In this document: positions 7,164 to 14,140 of the stretch, piece after piece
Layout: every line of letters begins with the position of its first letter
Position numbering within the stretch: the stretch's first letter is position 1
Origin: an uncultured Clostridium sp.
Lineage (GTDB): Bacteria; Bacillota; Clostridia; Lachnospirales; Lachnospiraceae
Assembly (NCBI GenBank): GCA_958349075.1
Contig: CATWBR010000021.1
Span: 1 to 18,772, forward strand
Direction: 5' to 3'
Length of the DNA: 18,772 nt
Position numbers and translations under genes: made by a program
The notes under the pieces: model-generated
Told to the model about the DNA's origin: nothing
Database searches by the model: none
The model's input: the letters and a program-made list of their open reading frames with translations, nothing else

Positions 7164-7473
7164 GTTGTATTTACGAGGTTTTCTCCTGAGCGTTTACTTT
7201 GGGCGGCAGCTCTCTGCGGGTTCGTTTATCAGGGTTTGCACAGGCGTCCGGGCACAAATGTGTGTCAATTTTTGTGTCAGAAAATTCTCCTGCTATCTTC
7301 TCCATCTCCTGTCTCCGGACACTTTTCGCATTGTGATAATAGAGATCCATGGTCATGTTATAGCTTGCTTCCGATTAGATTTTTATTCAGTGGAATGTCT
7401 CGCAAAGAAATTCACGATATAGGCGAAGTGAACAACGAAAAGCACGCTTCGCGAACTTTTCATTGCCACTCAA
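7164..7473. other. Gene-poor spacer with alternative hairpins, possible decayed or repeat DNA
   Basis: No convincing gene is present. A 61-codon minus-strand frame (7171-7356) lacks a clear ribosome site and resembles no family I know. Near 7423-7461 two mutually exclusive stems are visible: GCGAAG (7423-7428) with CTTCGC (7447-7452), and GAAAAG (7437-7442) with CTTTTC (7456-7461). This segment could be a dispersed intergenic repeat, which cannot be shown from one copy. Confidence 0.35.
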
Positions 7474-7507
7474 TAAAAAGTCCCTATGAGCACATGGCCC
7501 ACAGGGA
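7474..7507 (-). terminator. Terminator of the ATPase gene
   Basis: On the minus strand an 11-bp stem with two G-U pairs (7497-7507 with 7481-7491, arm TCCCTGTGGGC) and 5-nt loop is followed by CTTTTTATTG. It begins 27 bp beyond the ATPase stop codon. Confidence 0.8.
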
Positions 7508-7533
7508 AACATAAAATCTTCTTTCAACTGATT

Positions 7534-8724
7534 CTACCCTTGTTCTATTTTTAATTCCGGATTAATGCGTTTAAGATACTCACTAAATAACGGAACTGTA
7601 AAATCTATTTCTCCATGCCCTGTTGAGTAAATAATTCCTTTACTAATCAACTGTGCTCTGAGCGGTGATATTGAATTCACCTGTTTATCTTTATTCATAA
7701 AGTGAGCTACATTTGATATGGTGCAGGGTAAGTTCCCGCATTTAACCATTGCAAAGAGAAAATTATGCTCTTTTTTAGTGCAGCGTTCATACCGTACCTT
7801 AAAAAAACTTTCATCCAAATGACTCAAAAAGGTAGGAATTAACCGCTCAATATCTGCTTTCCCGATTACTTCCTTGTCCGTATATTCCCAGATTGTATTA
7901 CACAGCTCCTGTATAAAATAGGGGTAGCCTTTCGTCCACTTGAGAATTTCTTCCACTGCATCCGATTCATACATAACTCCAAAATCTTCTGCCGGTTTTA
8001 TAATAGCAATCTTCGCCGCCTCAGGCGTGAGTTCTGCGACCGGAATGAATTTAAACAGCCGTTCTGCATAGGATTTTACCTCTCCCAGAATTCTGAGAAC
8101 TTTTGGAAGTCCTGCACCAAATATGGTGATTGGCAGACGCAGTTGATTCACACGGTGGAGAGCATTCACCAGAGCTTCCATCTCCCCATCCCTCATATAT
8201 TGTATCTCGTCAATAAAAAAGCATATTACACAATCGGCTTTTACCGCCGTTCTCCCCATTGTGACAAACATATCCGTCAGGTCATCGGAAAGGCTTCCCG
8301 TAGCAACGTAGCCGGAAGGTTCCGTTAATCCCGCGCTAAATGTCTGTTCTTCAGGATTATAGGAAATACTGAACGCCTGTAAAATCCCCAATGCCTTTTT
8401 TGCAAAATCCTTTGCAGATTCCACTGCACTCATCCTGTGAATCATCTTCTTCGAGGAATTTGTAATCTGCTTAATAAAACTCTTTTTTTCTGCTATCTCA
8501 ATATGATCGTATAAAATGTCCAGGTCGTCTGCTTTCTCCTCGACCGCATTCAACAAGACAGTTTTGCCAACTCCGCGCAAACCGTAATAAATAATCGGCT
8601 GCTGCGGATATCCTTTTACCATGGCAGTCAAATATTTATCCGCATTCTCTATCAGTTCGTCTCTGCCTGCCAGGTATGGCGGCATCGCTCCTGCTCCCGG
8701 CGTATATGGAGAACCAAATTTCAT
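7534..8724 (-). CDS. AAA+/STAND-type ATP-binding protein of unknown function
   Basis: The 396-residue cytoplasmic protein opens with the family signature SPYTPGAGAMPPYLAGRDEL (5-24). The P-loop is YGLRGVGKT (47-55), Walker B is CFFIDEIQYM (168-177), and a sensor-like IFGAGLPKVL sits near 201-210. SYAERLFKF (218-226) and GYPYFIQEL (266-274) are typical of the Orc1/Cdc6-like and STAND ATPase group, followed by a winged-helix-like C-terminus (about 310-390). Members are widespread in Actinobacteria and Firmicutes, often in several copies, and have no assigned role. Its N-terminus and promoter are duplicated in decayed form 1.56 kb upstream. The start has a perfect GGAGGA site and a TTGTAA-17-TATAAT promoter; a terminator follows, so it is monocistronic. 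No partner gene is fused or overlapping. Confidence 0.88.
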   Translation of the reverse strand: MKFGSPYTPGAGAMPPYLAGRDELIENADKYLTAMVKGYPQQPIIYYGLRGVGKTVLLNAVEEKADDLDILYDHIEIAEKKSFIKQITNSSKKMIHRMSAVESAKDFAKKALGILQAFSISYNPEEQTFSAGLTEPSGYVATGSLSDDLTDMFVTMGRTAVKADCVICFFIDEIQYMRDGEMEALVNALHRVNQLRLPITIFGAGLPKVLRILGEVKSYAERLFKFIPVAELTPEAAKIAIIKPAEDFGVMYESDAVEEILKWTKGYPYFIQELCNTIWEYTDKEVIGKADIERLIPTFLSHLDESFFKVRYERCTKKEHNFLFAMVKCGNLPCTISNVAHFMNKDKQVNSISPLRAQLISKGIIYSTGHGEIDFTVPLFSEYLKRINPELKIEQG

Positions 8725-8754
8725 ATCGTTATCCTCCTTCGTTTCACTGCATAA

Positions 8755-8783
8755 ATTATACCCTAATTAACTGTCACTTACAA
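8755..8783 (-). promoter_or_regulatory. Promoter of the ATPase gene
   Basis: TTGTAA (8778-8783), a 17-bp spacer and TATAAT (8755-8760) lie about 30 bp upstream of the ATPase ATG. The same elements with the same spacing recur at 10315-10343, which supports function. The surrounding 8725-8926 spacer holds no gene, only a weak TGTCA/TGACA inverted repeat at 8878-8894. Confidence 0.7.
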
Positions 8784-8926
8784 CTTTATTCTATCGCTTC
8801 AATCTCTTAAATTACGACGAACAAAAATACGTATGGCGTCAATCATCCTGTATTTATGCTTTTCTACAACCAATGTGTGTCAAAACATGTGACAGAGAGT
8901 TTATTTATATAACCTCTAATCCCCCC

Positions 8927-9400
8927 TTACTCTTCTCTGTATCGTTTTCCTTTCTTCACAGCCCATCGGAACCATTCCTGCGGTATCTCGAATACGACAA
9001 CGATTCCCAAAACAATTGCGACCGCAACTTTCACGGCCTCATAACCTGTATAAACTGCCAACCGCAGTTGTTCCGTGACCAGATAATAAACCGTCCAGTA
9101 AATACCCGCGCCGGGCACAAGCGGGAAGATGCCGGATATCAGGAAAATAGTGGCCGGACACCGCTTTCTTACCGCAGCCGATCTGGAAAGGAATATCACT
9201 ACCGTCGTAGCTGCAAAAGCAGCAGCAGCCGGACTCCACACAGAGGACAGTTGCGCATAGACAGCCCAGCCAGCCCCTCCAATCACTCCGCACCACGGAT
9301 AAAAAGCCCGCGGCACTCCGAACAGCAGGGAAAATGCAACCGTTCCCACCATTGCCGCACCGATTTGAACGATCAGTTCATAAAACATTCCACCTGTCAT
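8927..9400 (-). CDS. ThrE_2/YjjB-type membrane subunit of a split exporter
   Basis: The 157-residue hydrophobic protein has about five membrane segments and the family signature GIFPLVPGAGIYWTVYYL (90-107). It corresponds to the C-terminal half of the threonine/serine exporter ThrE and to E. coli YjjB, which with YjjP exports succinate. The frame stays open further upstream, but that part overlaps the preceding gene out of frame; the real start is the ATG at 9398-9400, which overlaps the preceding stop as ATGA and has GGGAGG 6-7 nt upstream. Translational coupling with the partner gene is therefore likely. Together the two proteins would form a small-molecule (amino- or dicarboxylic-acid) exporter in the inner membrane. 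No clear terminator follows. Confidence 0.9.
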   Translation of the reverse strand: MTGGMFYELIVQIGAAMVGTVAFSLLFGVPRAFYPWCGVIGGAGWAVYAQLSSVWSPAAAAFAATTVVIFLSRSAAVRKRCPATIFLISGIFPLVPGAGIYWTVYYLVTEQLRLAVYTGYEAVKVAVAIVLGIVVVFEIPQEWFRWAVKKGKRYREE

Positions 9401-10176
9401 AATAGTCCTCCCGTTCCCCATCCGATCACAGAGAATCCGACTCCCACGCCGATGGCAATACAAAAGAAAATCAACAGAGCATCCATCATCCGCACTGACC
9501 CGGAAATGTAATCGCCGTCTGCAATATCCCTTATGGCATTTGTAAACGGTACTCCCGGTATCAGCGGCATTATGGAGCCTATGACCATATAATTCAAATG
9601 CTCTCCTATCCCCAAAAGGTACATCAGACTGCACAGAACCGTAACCAGCGCCCCTCCTGTTATGTTTCCAATAATTTTAGAAAAATGAGGGCTGCTGACA
9701 TAGAGAATATAAATATACAATAGCACGCCCGCCACAAAGGCTGCCGCACTGTCCCCCGCTTTTCCGCCGAACAGATAACAAAATGCTGCGCTGCCGCAGC
9801 CCGACGCCAATACCTGCATTGTTTTTGTTTTTCCAGGCATCTGCCGTATTGTTTCCAACCGTTTTGACACTTCCTCCGGTGAATACCGCCCCTCCTCAAT
9901 TTCTCTGGAAAGCTGGTTTACAGCAGCCACCCGGTTCAGATGCGTACCGCTCACCGGAATATGCTCCACCTTCGCAAAAAACGGTTCCTTTATACTGCCC
10001 GCCGTGGCAAATATCCCGTTTGAAAGCACAAAGGTACTGCCCGATTTCACCCCATAATACCGGCAAATCCGCTCCATTGTCTCCTCCACCCTGGAAATCT
10101 CAGCTCCATTTTCCAGAAGCAGATGTCCGGCCTGAAGCGCCGCCTCCATAACCTCCTTCTCCCTGCTCTCCTCCAC
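9397..10176 (-). CDS. ThrE N-terminal/YjjP-type subunit of a split exporter
   Basis: The 259-residue protein starts with a soluble segment (about 1-115) containing AGHLLLENGAEISRVEETM (16-34), the hallmark of the ThrE/DUF1212 (PF06738) domain. It continues with about five membrane helices and the conserved IMPLIPGVPFTNAIRDI (202-218). Family members export threonine/serine (ThrE, Corynebacterium) or succinate with YjjB (E. coli YjjP); substrate here is unknown. I take the GTG start at 10174-10176 with AAAGGA just upstream; an ATG nine codons in (10149) has AAGGAGG only 2 nt away, so the start is uncertain by nine residues. It overlaps its partner by 4 bp. The 5' leader carries the remnant of an ATPase gene whose promoter (10315-10343) may drive this operon. 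Confidence 0.9.
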   Translation of the reverse strand: MEESREKEVMEAALQAGHLLLENGAEISRVEETMERICRYYGVKSGSTFVLSNGIFATAGSIKEPFFAKVEHIPVSGTHLNRVAAVNQLSREIEEGRYSPEEVSKRLETIRQMPGKTKTMQVLASGCGSAAFCYLFGGKAGDSAAAFVAGVLLYIYILYVSSPHFSKIIGNITGGALVTVLCSLMYLLGIGEHLNYMVIGSIMPLIPGVPFTNAIRDIADGDYISGSVRMMDALLIFFCIAIGVGVGFSVIGWGTGGLL

Positions 10177-10199
10177 TTTTCCTTTCCCCCTTCTTCCCG

Positions 10200-10283
10200 T
10201 ACATTCTCTGTCAGTTCATCTCCGTCTGCCGGATATTGCTGTGTTGCGCCTGCGCCCGGCGTGTATGAAAAAGCAGTTTCCAT
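10200..10283 (-). pseudogene. N-terminal remnant of a second ATPase copy
   Basis: From the ATG at 10281-10283 about 27 codons read METAFSYTPGAGATQQYPAD then GDELTEN, matching MKFGSPYTPGAGAMPPYLAG and RDELIEN of the intact ATPase (7534-8724) with the start at the same position. DNA similarity runs from about 10202 to 10346 against 8643-8786 with a single-base length difference, so it also covers the leader and promoter. Similarity stops abruptly at GAGAATG (10200), after which the frame continues as unrelated sequence into the exporter gene. The ribosome site of the intact copy (GGAGGA) is lost. This is a truncated duplicate, not a functional gene. Confidence 0.8.
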
Positions 10284-10314
10284 CCCATTTTCTGCTGTCA
10301 CTCCATCTGCACAG

Positions 10315-10343
10315 ATTATACCTTATGTAACTGGGACTTACAA
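10315..10343 (-). promoter_or_regulatory. Conserved promoter left from the ATPase copy, probably driving the exporter genes
   Basis: TTGTAA (10338-10343), 17 bp, TATAAT (10315-10320): identical boxes and spacing to the promoter of the intact ATPase at 8755-8783. It is the best promoter upstream of the exporter start at 10176 and would give a leader of about 130 nt. The TAA of the -35 box is also the stop codon of the pdxA remnant. Confidence 0.65.
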
Positions 10344-10490
10344 CTTGAGATCGGAAAAACGGCCATATTCTGCCACCACAAGAATTGCGTCCCTCATGCT
10401 GACTGGGCTTACCACGCCTGTTCCCGCAATATCAAAGGCAGTTCCGTGCTCTATTAAGGTCCGATAAATCAGCAAACTAATTTTATCAAA
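10338..10490 (-). pseudogene. C-terminal remnant of a PdxA-family 4-phospho-hydroxythreonine dehydrogenase
   Basis: In one minus-strand frame ending at TAA (10338-10340) the sequence reads [17 protein letters not shown], then [31 protein letters not shown] is the near-invariant C-terminal signature of PdxA and PdxA2 (normally about 330 residues; pyridoxal-phosphate synthesis or D-threonate/erythronate breakdown). Only about the last 50 codons are left, with an in-frame stop at 10515-10517 and no PdxA-like sequence further upstream. It is a deletion scar. Which PdxA subfamily it came from cannot be decided from this fragment. Confidence 0.8.
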
Positions 10491-10624
10491 ATCAGATTGC
10501 TTTTTCACTGAAATTTAAGTACGATAAGCATAATATCAAATTACAACTTGTCCAGATGTGTGGAGGACAAAAAGTAAAAAGTTGCAAAGGTTCTTATTTG
10601 GGTCTGTATTGTTGAGGTGGGTCA
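10491..10624. other. Leader/spacer upstream of the AraC-type regulator
   Basis: No gene is present. On the plus strand TTGCTT (10497-10502), 17 bp, TACGAT (10520-10525) is a weak promoter candidate for the regulator. TTACAACTTG at 10541-10550 is an exact repeat of 10338-10347. Confidence 0.3.
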
Positions 10625-11929
10625 ATGGATGGAAACAGAGCCTACTGTTCGGCGCAGGAACGGCAGGAAGCCAGGAATTTAATGAATTACTGGAAGAAAA
10701 AGCGCTGTGTTGATGAGATGTATGCATCGGAGTTAGGATTTAGTCTCATTTACAGGAATATAAAACAGGAGTACCAGAAGCAGGCGCTGGCAACTATGGG
10801 ACTAACCCGTCTGCCGAATGTAATTCTGCTGATTCAAGTGGATGACTATCTCAATAAATACAGTGAGCTTGAAGTGACAAGAGAATTTTCTGTCAAAGCG
10901 GCTGTCTGGAACTGTCTGCAGTCATTTATAACGGCTTCTGATTATCCGGGATTTGCGGCTAATTTGATTGGATTGGATACCTTAATTTGTTTTTTATGCA
11001 TGCCGGAAAACAAGACATCCGACCAGCTTTATTCGAAGCTGCAGGATTTTTCTGTTGCGGTCAGCCAGGCTATTTATCGGGATACAACAGTCGCTGTCAC
11101 CGTTTGTATCAGTGATTTCTGCCGTAAACTTTCAGATTTCCCTGTTGCCTATATGAAGGCAAGGGAACGCTTATATAATAGTTTCTATACGAGTAAAACA
11201 GCCGCAATTATATCCTATCAGGCGGAAGGGACGCAAACGCATAAAGCCCGGCATTCAGGAATACTTGACTATTATCCCGCCATTTGCGCCGCTATCAGCA
11301 GCGGGGATAAAAACCGTTTTTACAGGATACTTATCGAAGTGGTTAACCTCATGCATCAGGAACAGGTTACACCCAAACAGTTTAAGGCGGCTTTTGCAGG
11401 GTTAATTCATACGCTTGAGGTCTACTGCCTCAAATGCGGCATAGATAATAAAAATGAAGTATCCTCAGTGACTGCAAAGTCTGCAGATATGATGCTGCGG
11501 TGCAGCTATGCGGAAGATAATATACAGTATCTGATGGAGTACTATTCTTATTTGACGGGTAAGCTGGAAAAAATCTCAAGCCGCGATCATGTTCAGGCAT
11601 TCCGGGAACCGATTATAGAATATATAAGTAATCACTATGGCGATTTGATCACATTGAAGCAGATATCTGAGATGATGGGATACAGTATCTTCTATACGAC
11701 ACGGCTCTTTAAAAAATGCTTTGGCTGTACCCTGACAAAATATCTATCCGATTACCGGATTGAGCAAGGCAAGCTGCTACTAAACGCTACCTCATATAGC
11801 GTTAGAGAGATTGCGGCAAAATGCGGCTTTGAAAGCGCAAATTATTTCAGTAGCTGCTTCCGGCGCAACGTGGGAATGTCTCCTGTTCAATATCGCAGGA
11901 AAGAAATGCCCCCAAACACCCGTTCCTGA
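10625..11929 (+). CDS. AraC family transcriptional regulator (YesN-like, no receiver domain)
   Basis: The 434-residue protein ends in a double helix-turn-helix AraC domain (about 328-427): ITLKQISEMMGYSIFYTTRL for the first helix pair, then SVREIAAKCGFESANYFSSC and FRRNVGMSPVQYRR for the second. The region about 65-195 resembles the degenerate GGDEF-like middle domain of YesN regulators, including FPVAYMKARERLYNSFY. There is no N-terminal phospho-acceptor domain and no membrane segment, so it probably senses a cytoplasmic ligand or works with other factors. The ATG follows GAGGTGGG. It converges on the oxidoreductase/symporter operon (12078-17569), which is its most likely target, as regulators of this class commonly lie beside their catabolic operon; this is inferred from position only. 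Confidence 0.9.
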   Translation: MDGNRAYCSAQERQEARNLMNYWKKKRCVDEMYASELGFSLIYRNIKQEYQKQALATMGLTRLPNVILLIQVDDYLNKYSELEVTREFSVKAAVWNCLQSFITASDYPGFAANLIGLDTLICFLCMPENKTSDQLYSKLQDFSVAVSQAIYRDTTVAVTVCISDFCRKLSDFPVAYMKARERLYNSFYTSKTAAIISYQAEGTQTHKARHSGILDYYPAICAAISSGDKNRFYRILIEVVNLMHQEQVTPKQFKAAFAGLIHTLEVYCLKCGIDNKNEVSSVTAKSADMMLRCSYAEDNIQYLMEYYSYLTGKLEKISSRDHVQAFREPIIEYISNHYGDLITLKQISEMMGYSIFYTTRLFKKCFGCTLTKYLSDYRIEQGKLLLNATSYSVREIAAKCGFESANYFSSCFRRNVGMSPVQYRRKEMPPNTRS

Positions 11930-11972
11930 ATGCAGGTTGTCGCATGTTTTCCGGACATAGGGGGCGTACCAT

Positions 11973-12010
11973 AAAAGCGGCAAAGTGCCGTTCAGCACCT
12001 GCCGCTTTTT
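11973..12010. terminator. Bidirectional terminator between the regulator and the catabolic operon
   Basis: AAAAGCGGCA (11973-11982) pairs with TGCCGCTTTT (12000-12009), with an inner GTGC/GCAC stem. T runs follow on both strands, so it can end the regulator transcript and the convergent operon. Confidence 0.85.
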
Positions 12011-12077
12011 CATTCCGCTCTTTTAAGCAACTGTTTTCATATTGATGCGCTCTATAACCGATACCAGCAATACCTGA

Positions 12078-14111
12078 TCAAATTTGCAGGGATACGTAAT
12101 ACCCATCCTCTGAAGCCGTCATGATATTGCCTACCTTACGACAGTCGCCAATGACGGCAAAATCTTCAGCAGCATCCTCAAATATTTCGGCCTGTCTTTT
12201 GTTCGAACGGAAACCGGTGCTCATAACAATGGTATCGGCCTCTATAAACTCTTCAAAGCCATTTCCGGTTCTGATTAAAGCTCCATTCTCTTCTATTTTT
12301 ATACATTTTGCCTGAAGATGAATTTTTACACGTCCGGTTTCTTTTTCATCGGCAGCGGGTAGTCTATCGCTTTGATAATCATGGATCATATAGTATTGTG
12401 TAAAGAAGCTCTCACCTTCAATTGAAGGTTCCTCCGGCATCAGCCGCTCTGCCATTTCTACCACATCAACCGTTTTACCCAGGGACTGAAGATGAACCGT
12501 GGCTTCGCACCCGACAAATCCGGCTCCGATGAGAACAATTTTATCTCCGAGTTCATTCTCACGTCCAAACATATCTACAGCATGGATTACATTTTTTCTG
12601 TCTGCGCCGGGAATTGGCGGGATAAACGGGGTGGCTCCCAGCGCGGCGACGACGGCATCCGGATGCAGATGTTTCAGCAGTTCAGGGGTAGCGGCCGTAC
12701 CCATTCGGATATCAATGTTTGGATGCCCTGTCACCTGACGGATTAAGTAGTCGCGGTATCTGCGCAGGTCATCTTTAAAGGCAACATGATCTGTAAATGT
12801 AAGAACGCCTCCCAGGCGGTCTCTCTTTTCAATTAAGGTAACGTGGTGCCCCTTTTCTGCCAGTTCTTTGGCCGCCTGCATACCGGCAGCCCCTCCCCCA
12901 AGAACAGCCACCTGTTTTGGCTCAAATAGCAATTCTGAAGCAGGCAGCCGTATGGGAAGGCTGCGTCTCGGATTGACGCTGCATTTACTCCGGTTGCTTT
13001 TTTGCGGCGTACTGGAGGAGAAGCATCTCATACAGCGGATACAGGGGCGGATATCCCCGGCTTTACCGCGGCGGGCTTTTTCCGCCCAGTTGGGATCGGC
13101 CATAAAGGAACGGGCCATGGCAACCAGATCGCTGTTTCCTTCCGCCAGAATCTGTTCGGCCAGCTCCGGTTCATTTACCGCACCTACTACTTCCATTAGT
13201 ATGTTGCTGCGAATTCTTTTTTTCATTTCCGAAGCCAGCTTCACATTGCAGCCATGGGGAATATAGGGAACGGACATGGTATAACCTTCGGAATATGGAT
13301 TGTCCACCGTTCCTCCCGTGCACTGAACAATATCAATTATATCGCTTAAGCTGTCGATCGTGTCGGCTGCTTCGGCTAGAGTGATCCCCCCCTTTGTATA
13401 CTCGCTGACACTGAAACGCATTTCTATAATCATTGAGTTGCCAACCTTTTCCCGAATTTTTTCAAGGACCATTCTGGGGAAGCGGGCGCGGTTTTCCCAG
13501 TTTCCTCCATAAGAATCGCTTCTTTTATTGATAACCGGGGAAAAGAAAGCGCCAAGGAGCCAGCCGTGTCCCCCATGGACATTGATGATATCGAAACCGC
13601 AGCGCATCCCCAGACAGGCCGCTTCTGCAAAGCAGCCAGCTACCCGGATCATCTCTTTCTCATCCATTGCCCGGACGTTTCCTTCCGGTGAGACGGTGTC
13701 GCAGGGGCCGAGAAGATAATCTCTATGTACCGGGCGGCAAAGATGGCCTCCATGGTTCAGCTCCAGAGATGCCAGAGCTCCGTAAGCGTGTATGGTATCT
13801 GCCATAGCAGTTAACATGGGCGTACTGGTCACATCGTTTGAATAAAAATCAAAGTGATCGTGATCAGTGCCGAGGTAATATTCCGGATCCACTCCCAAAT
13901 GGCCGGTATTTACGATCCCTGCACCGCCCCTGGCAATGCCACCATAGTACTGCACGGCTGTTTCGGTAAAATTAGTATTTCCCGGCGTTCCGGCGCGAAC
14001 CAGATTGGGTGCTCCGTTTTGAGGTGAAGCAACAATCCTGTTTTTAAGCGTCCGCCCCTTTATTGTCAGAGGCGTAAAAAGGCGGGGATAAAATTTGTTT
14101 TGATGAGCCAT
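12078..14111 (-). CDS. Old-yellow-enzyme/FAD/4Fe-4S oxidoreductase (2), TMADH/enoate-reductase superfamily
   Basis: The 677-residue protein has an N-terminal FMN-binding TIM barrel (about 8-350) with HGGHGWLLGAFFSP (179-192) and YGGNWENRARF (201-211). A cluster motif CIRCMRC with a fourth Cys follows (357, 360, 363, 377), then a pyridine-nucleotide-disulphide type domain (VAVLGGGAAGMQAA at 401-414 for FAD, IVLIGAGFVGCEA at 525-537 for NAD). Relatives include 2,4-dienoyl-CoA reductase, enoate reductases, BaiCD/BaiH and trimethylamine dehydrogenase; they move electrons NAD(P)H-FAD-[4Fe-4S]-FMN in either direction. The classical proton-donor Tyr of GY is Trp here. Cys spacing C-x2-C-x2-C-x13-C is closer to trimethylamine dehydrogenase than to dienoyl-CoA reductase. 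It is the last gene of the operon, 29 bp after the symporter, with GGGAGGA before its ATG. Substrate unknown. Confidence 0.9.
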   Translation of the reverse strand: MAHQNKFYPRLFTPLTIKGRTLKNRIVASPQNGAPNLVRAGTPGNTNFTETAVQYYGGIARGGAGIVNTGHLGVDPEYYLGTDHDHFDFYSNDVTSTPMLTAMADTIHAYGALASLELNHGGHLCRPVHRDYLLGPCDTVSPEGNVRAMDEKEMIRVAGCFAEAACLGMRCGFDIINVHGGHGWLLGAFFSPVINKRSDSYGGNWENRARFPRMVLEKIREKVGNSMIIEMRFSVSEYTKGGITLAEAADTIDSLSDIIDIVQCTGGTVDNPYSEGYTMSVPYIPHGCNVKLASEMKKRIRSNILMEVVGAVNEPELAEQILAEGNSDLVAMARSFMADPNWAEKARRGKAGDIRPCIRCMRCFSSSTPQKSNRSKCSVNPRRSLPIRLPASELLFEPKQVAVLGGGAAGMQAAKELAEKGHHVTLIEKRDRLGGVLTFTDHVAFKDDLRRYRDYLIRQVTGHPNIDIRMGTAATPELLKHLHPDAVVAALGATPFIPPIPGADRKNVIHAVDMFGRENELGDKIVLIGAGFVGCEATVHLQSLGKTVDVVEMAERLMPEEPSIEGESFFTQYYMIHDYQSDRLPAADEKETGRVKIHLQAKCIKIEENGALIRTGNGFEEFIEADTIVMSTGFRSNKRQAEIFEDAAEDFAVIGDCRKVGNIMTASEDGYYVSLQI

Positions 14112-14140
14112 ATGATATTCCTCCCTGATTGAGACATCAT

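Noticed and set aside
7171..7356. 61-codon minus-strand frame in the spacer before the ATPase terminator
   Set aside because: It lies downstream of the ATPase terminator, has no convincing ribosome site or promoter and no recognisable family; at most a gene fragment.
9401..9634. Upstream extension of the ThrE_2 frame (78 more codons)
   Set aside because: The extension overlaps the conserved ThrE N-terminal gene out of frame and looks unrelated; the ATG at 9398-9400 with GGGAGG and an ATGA overlap is the better start.
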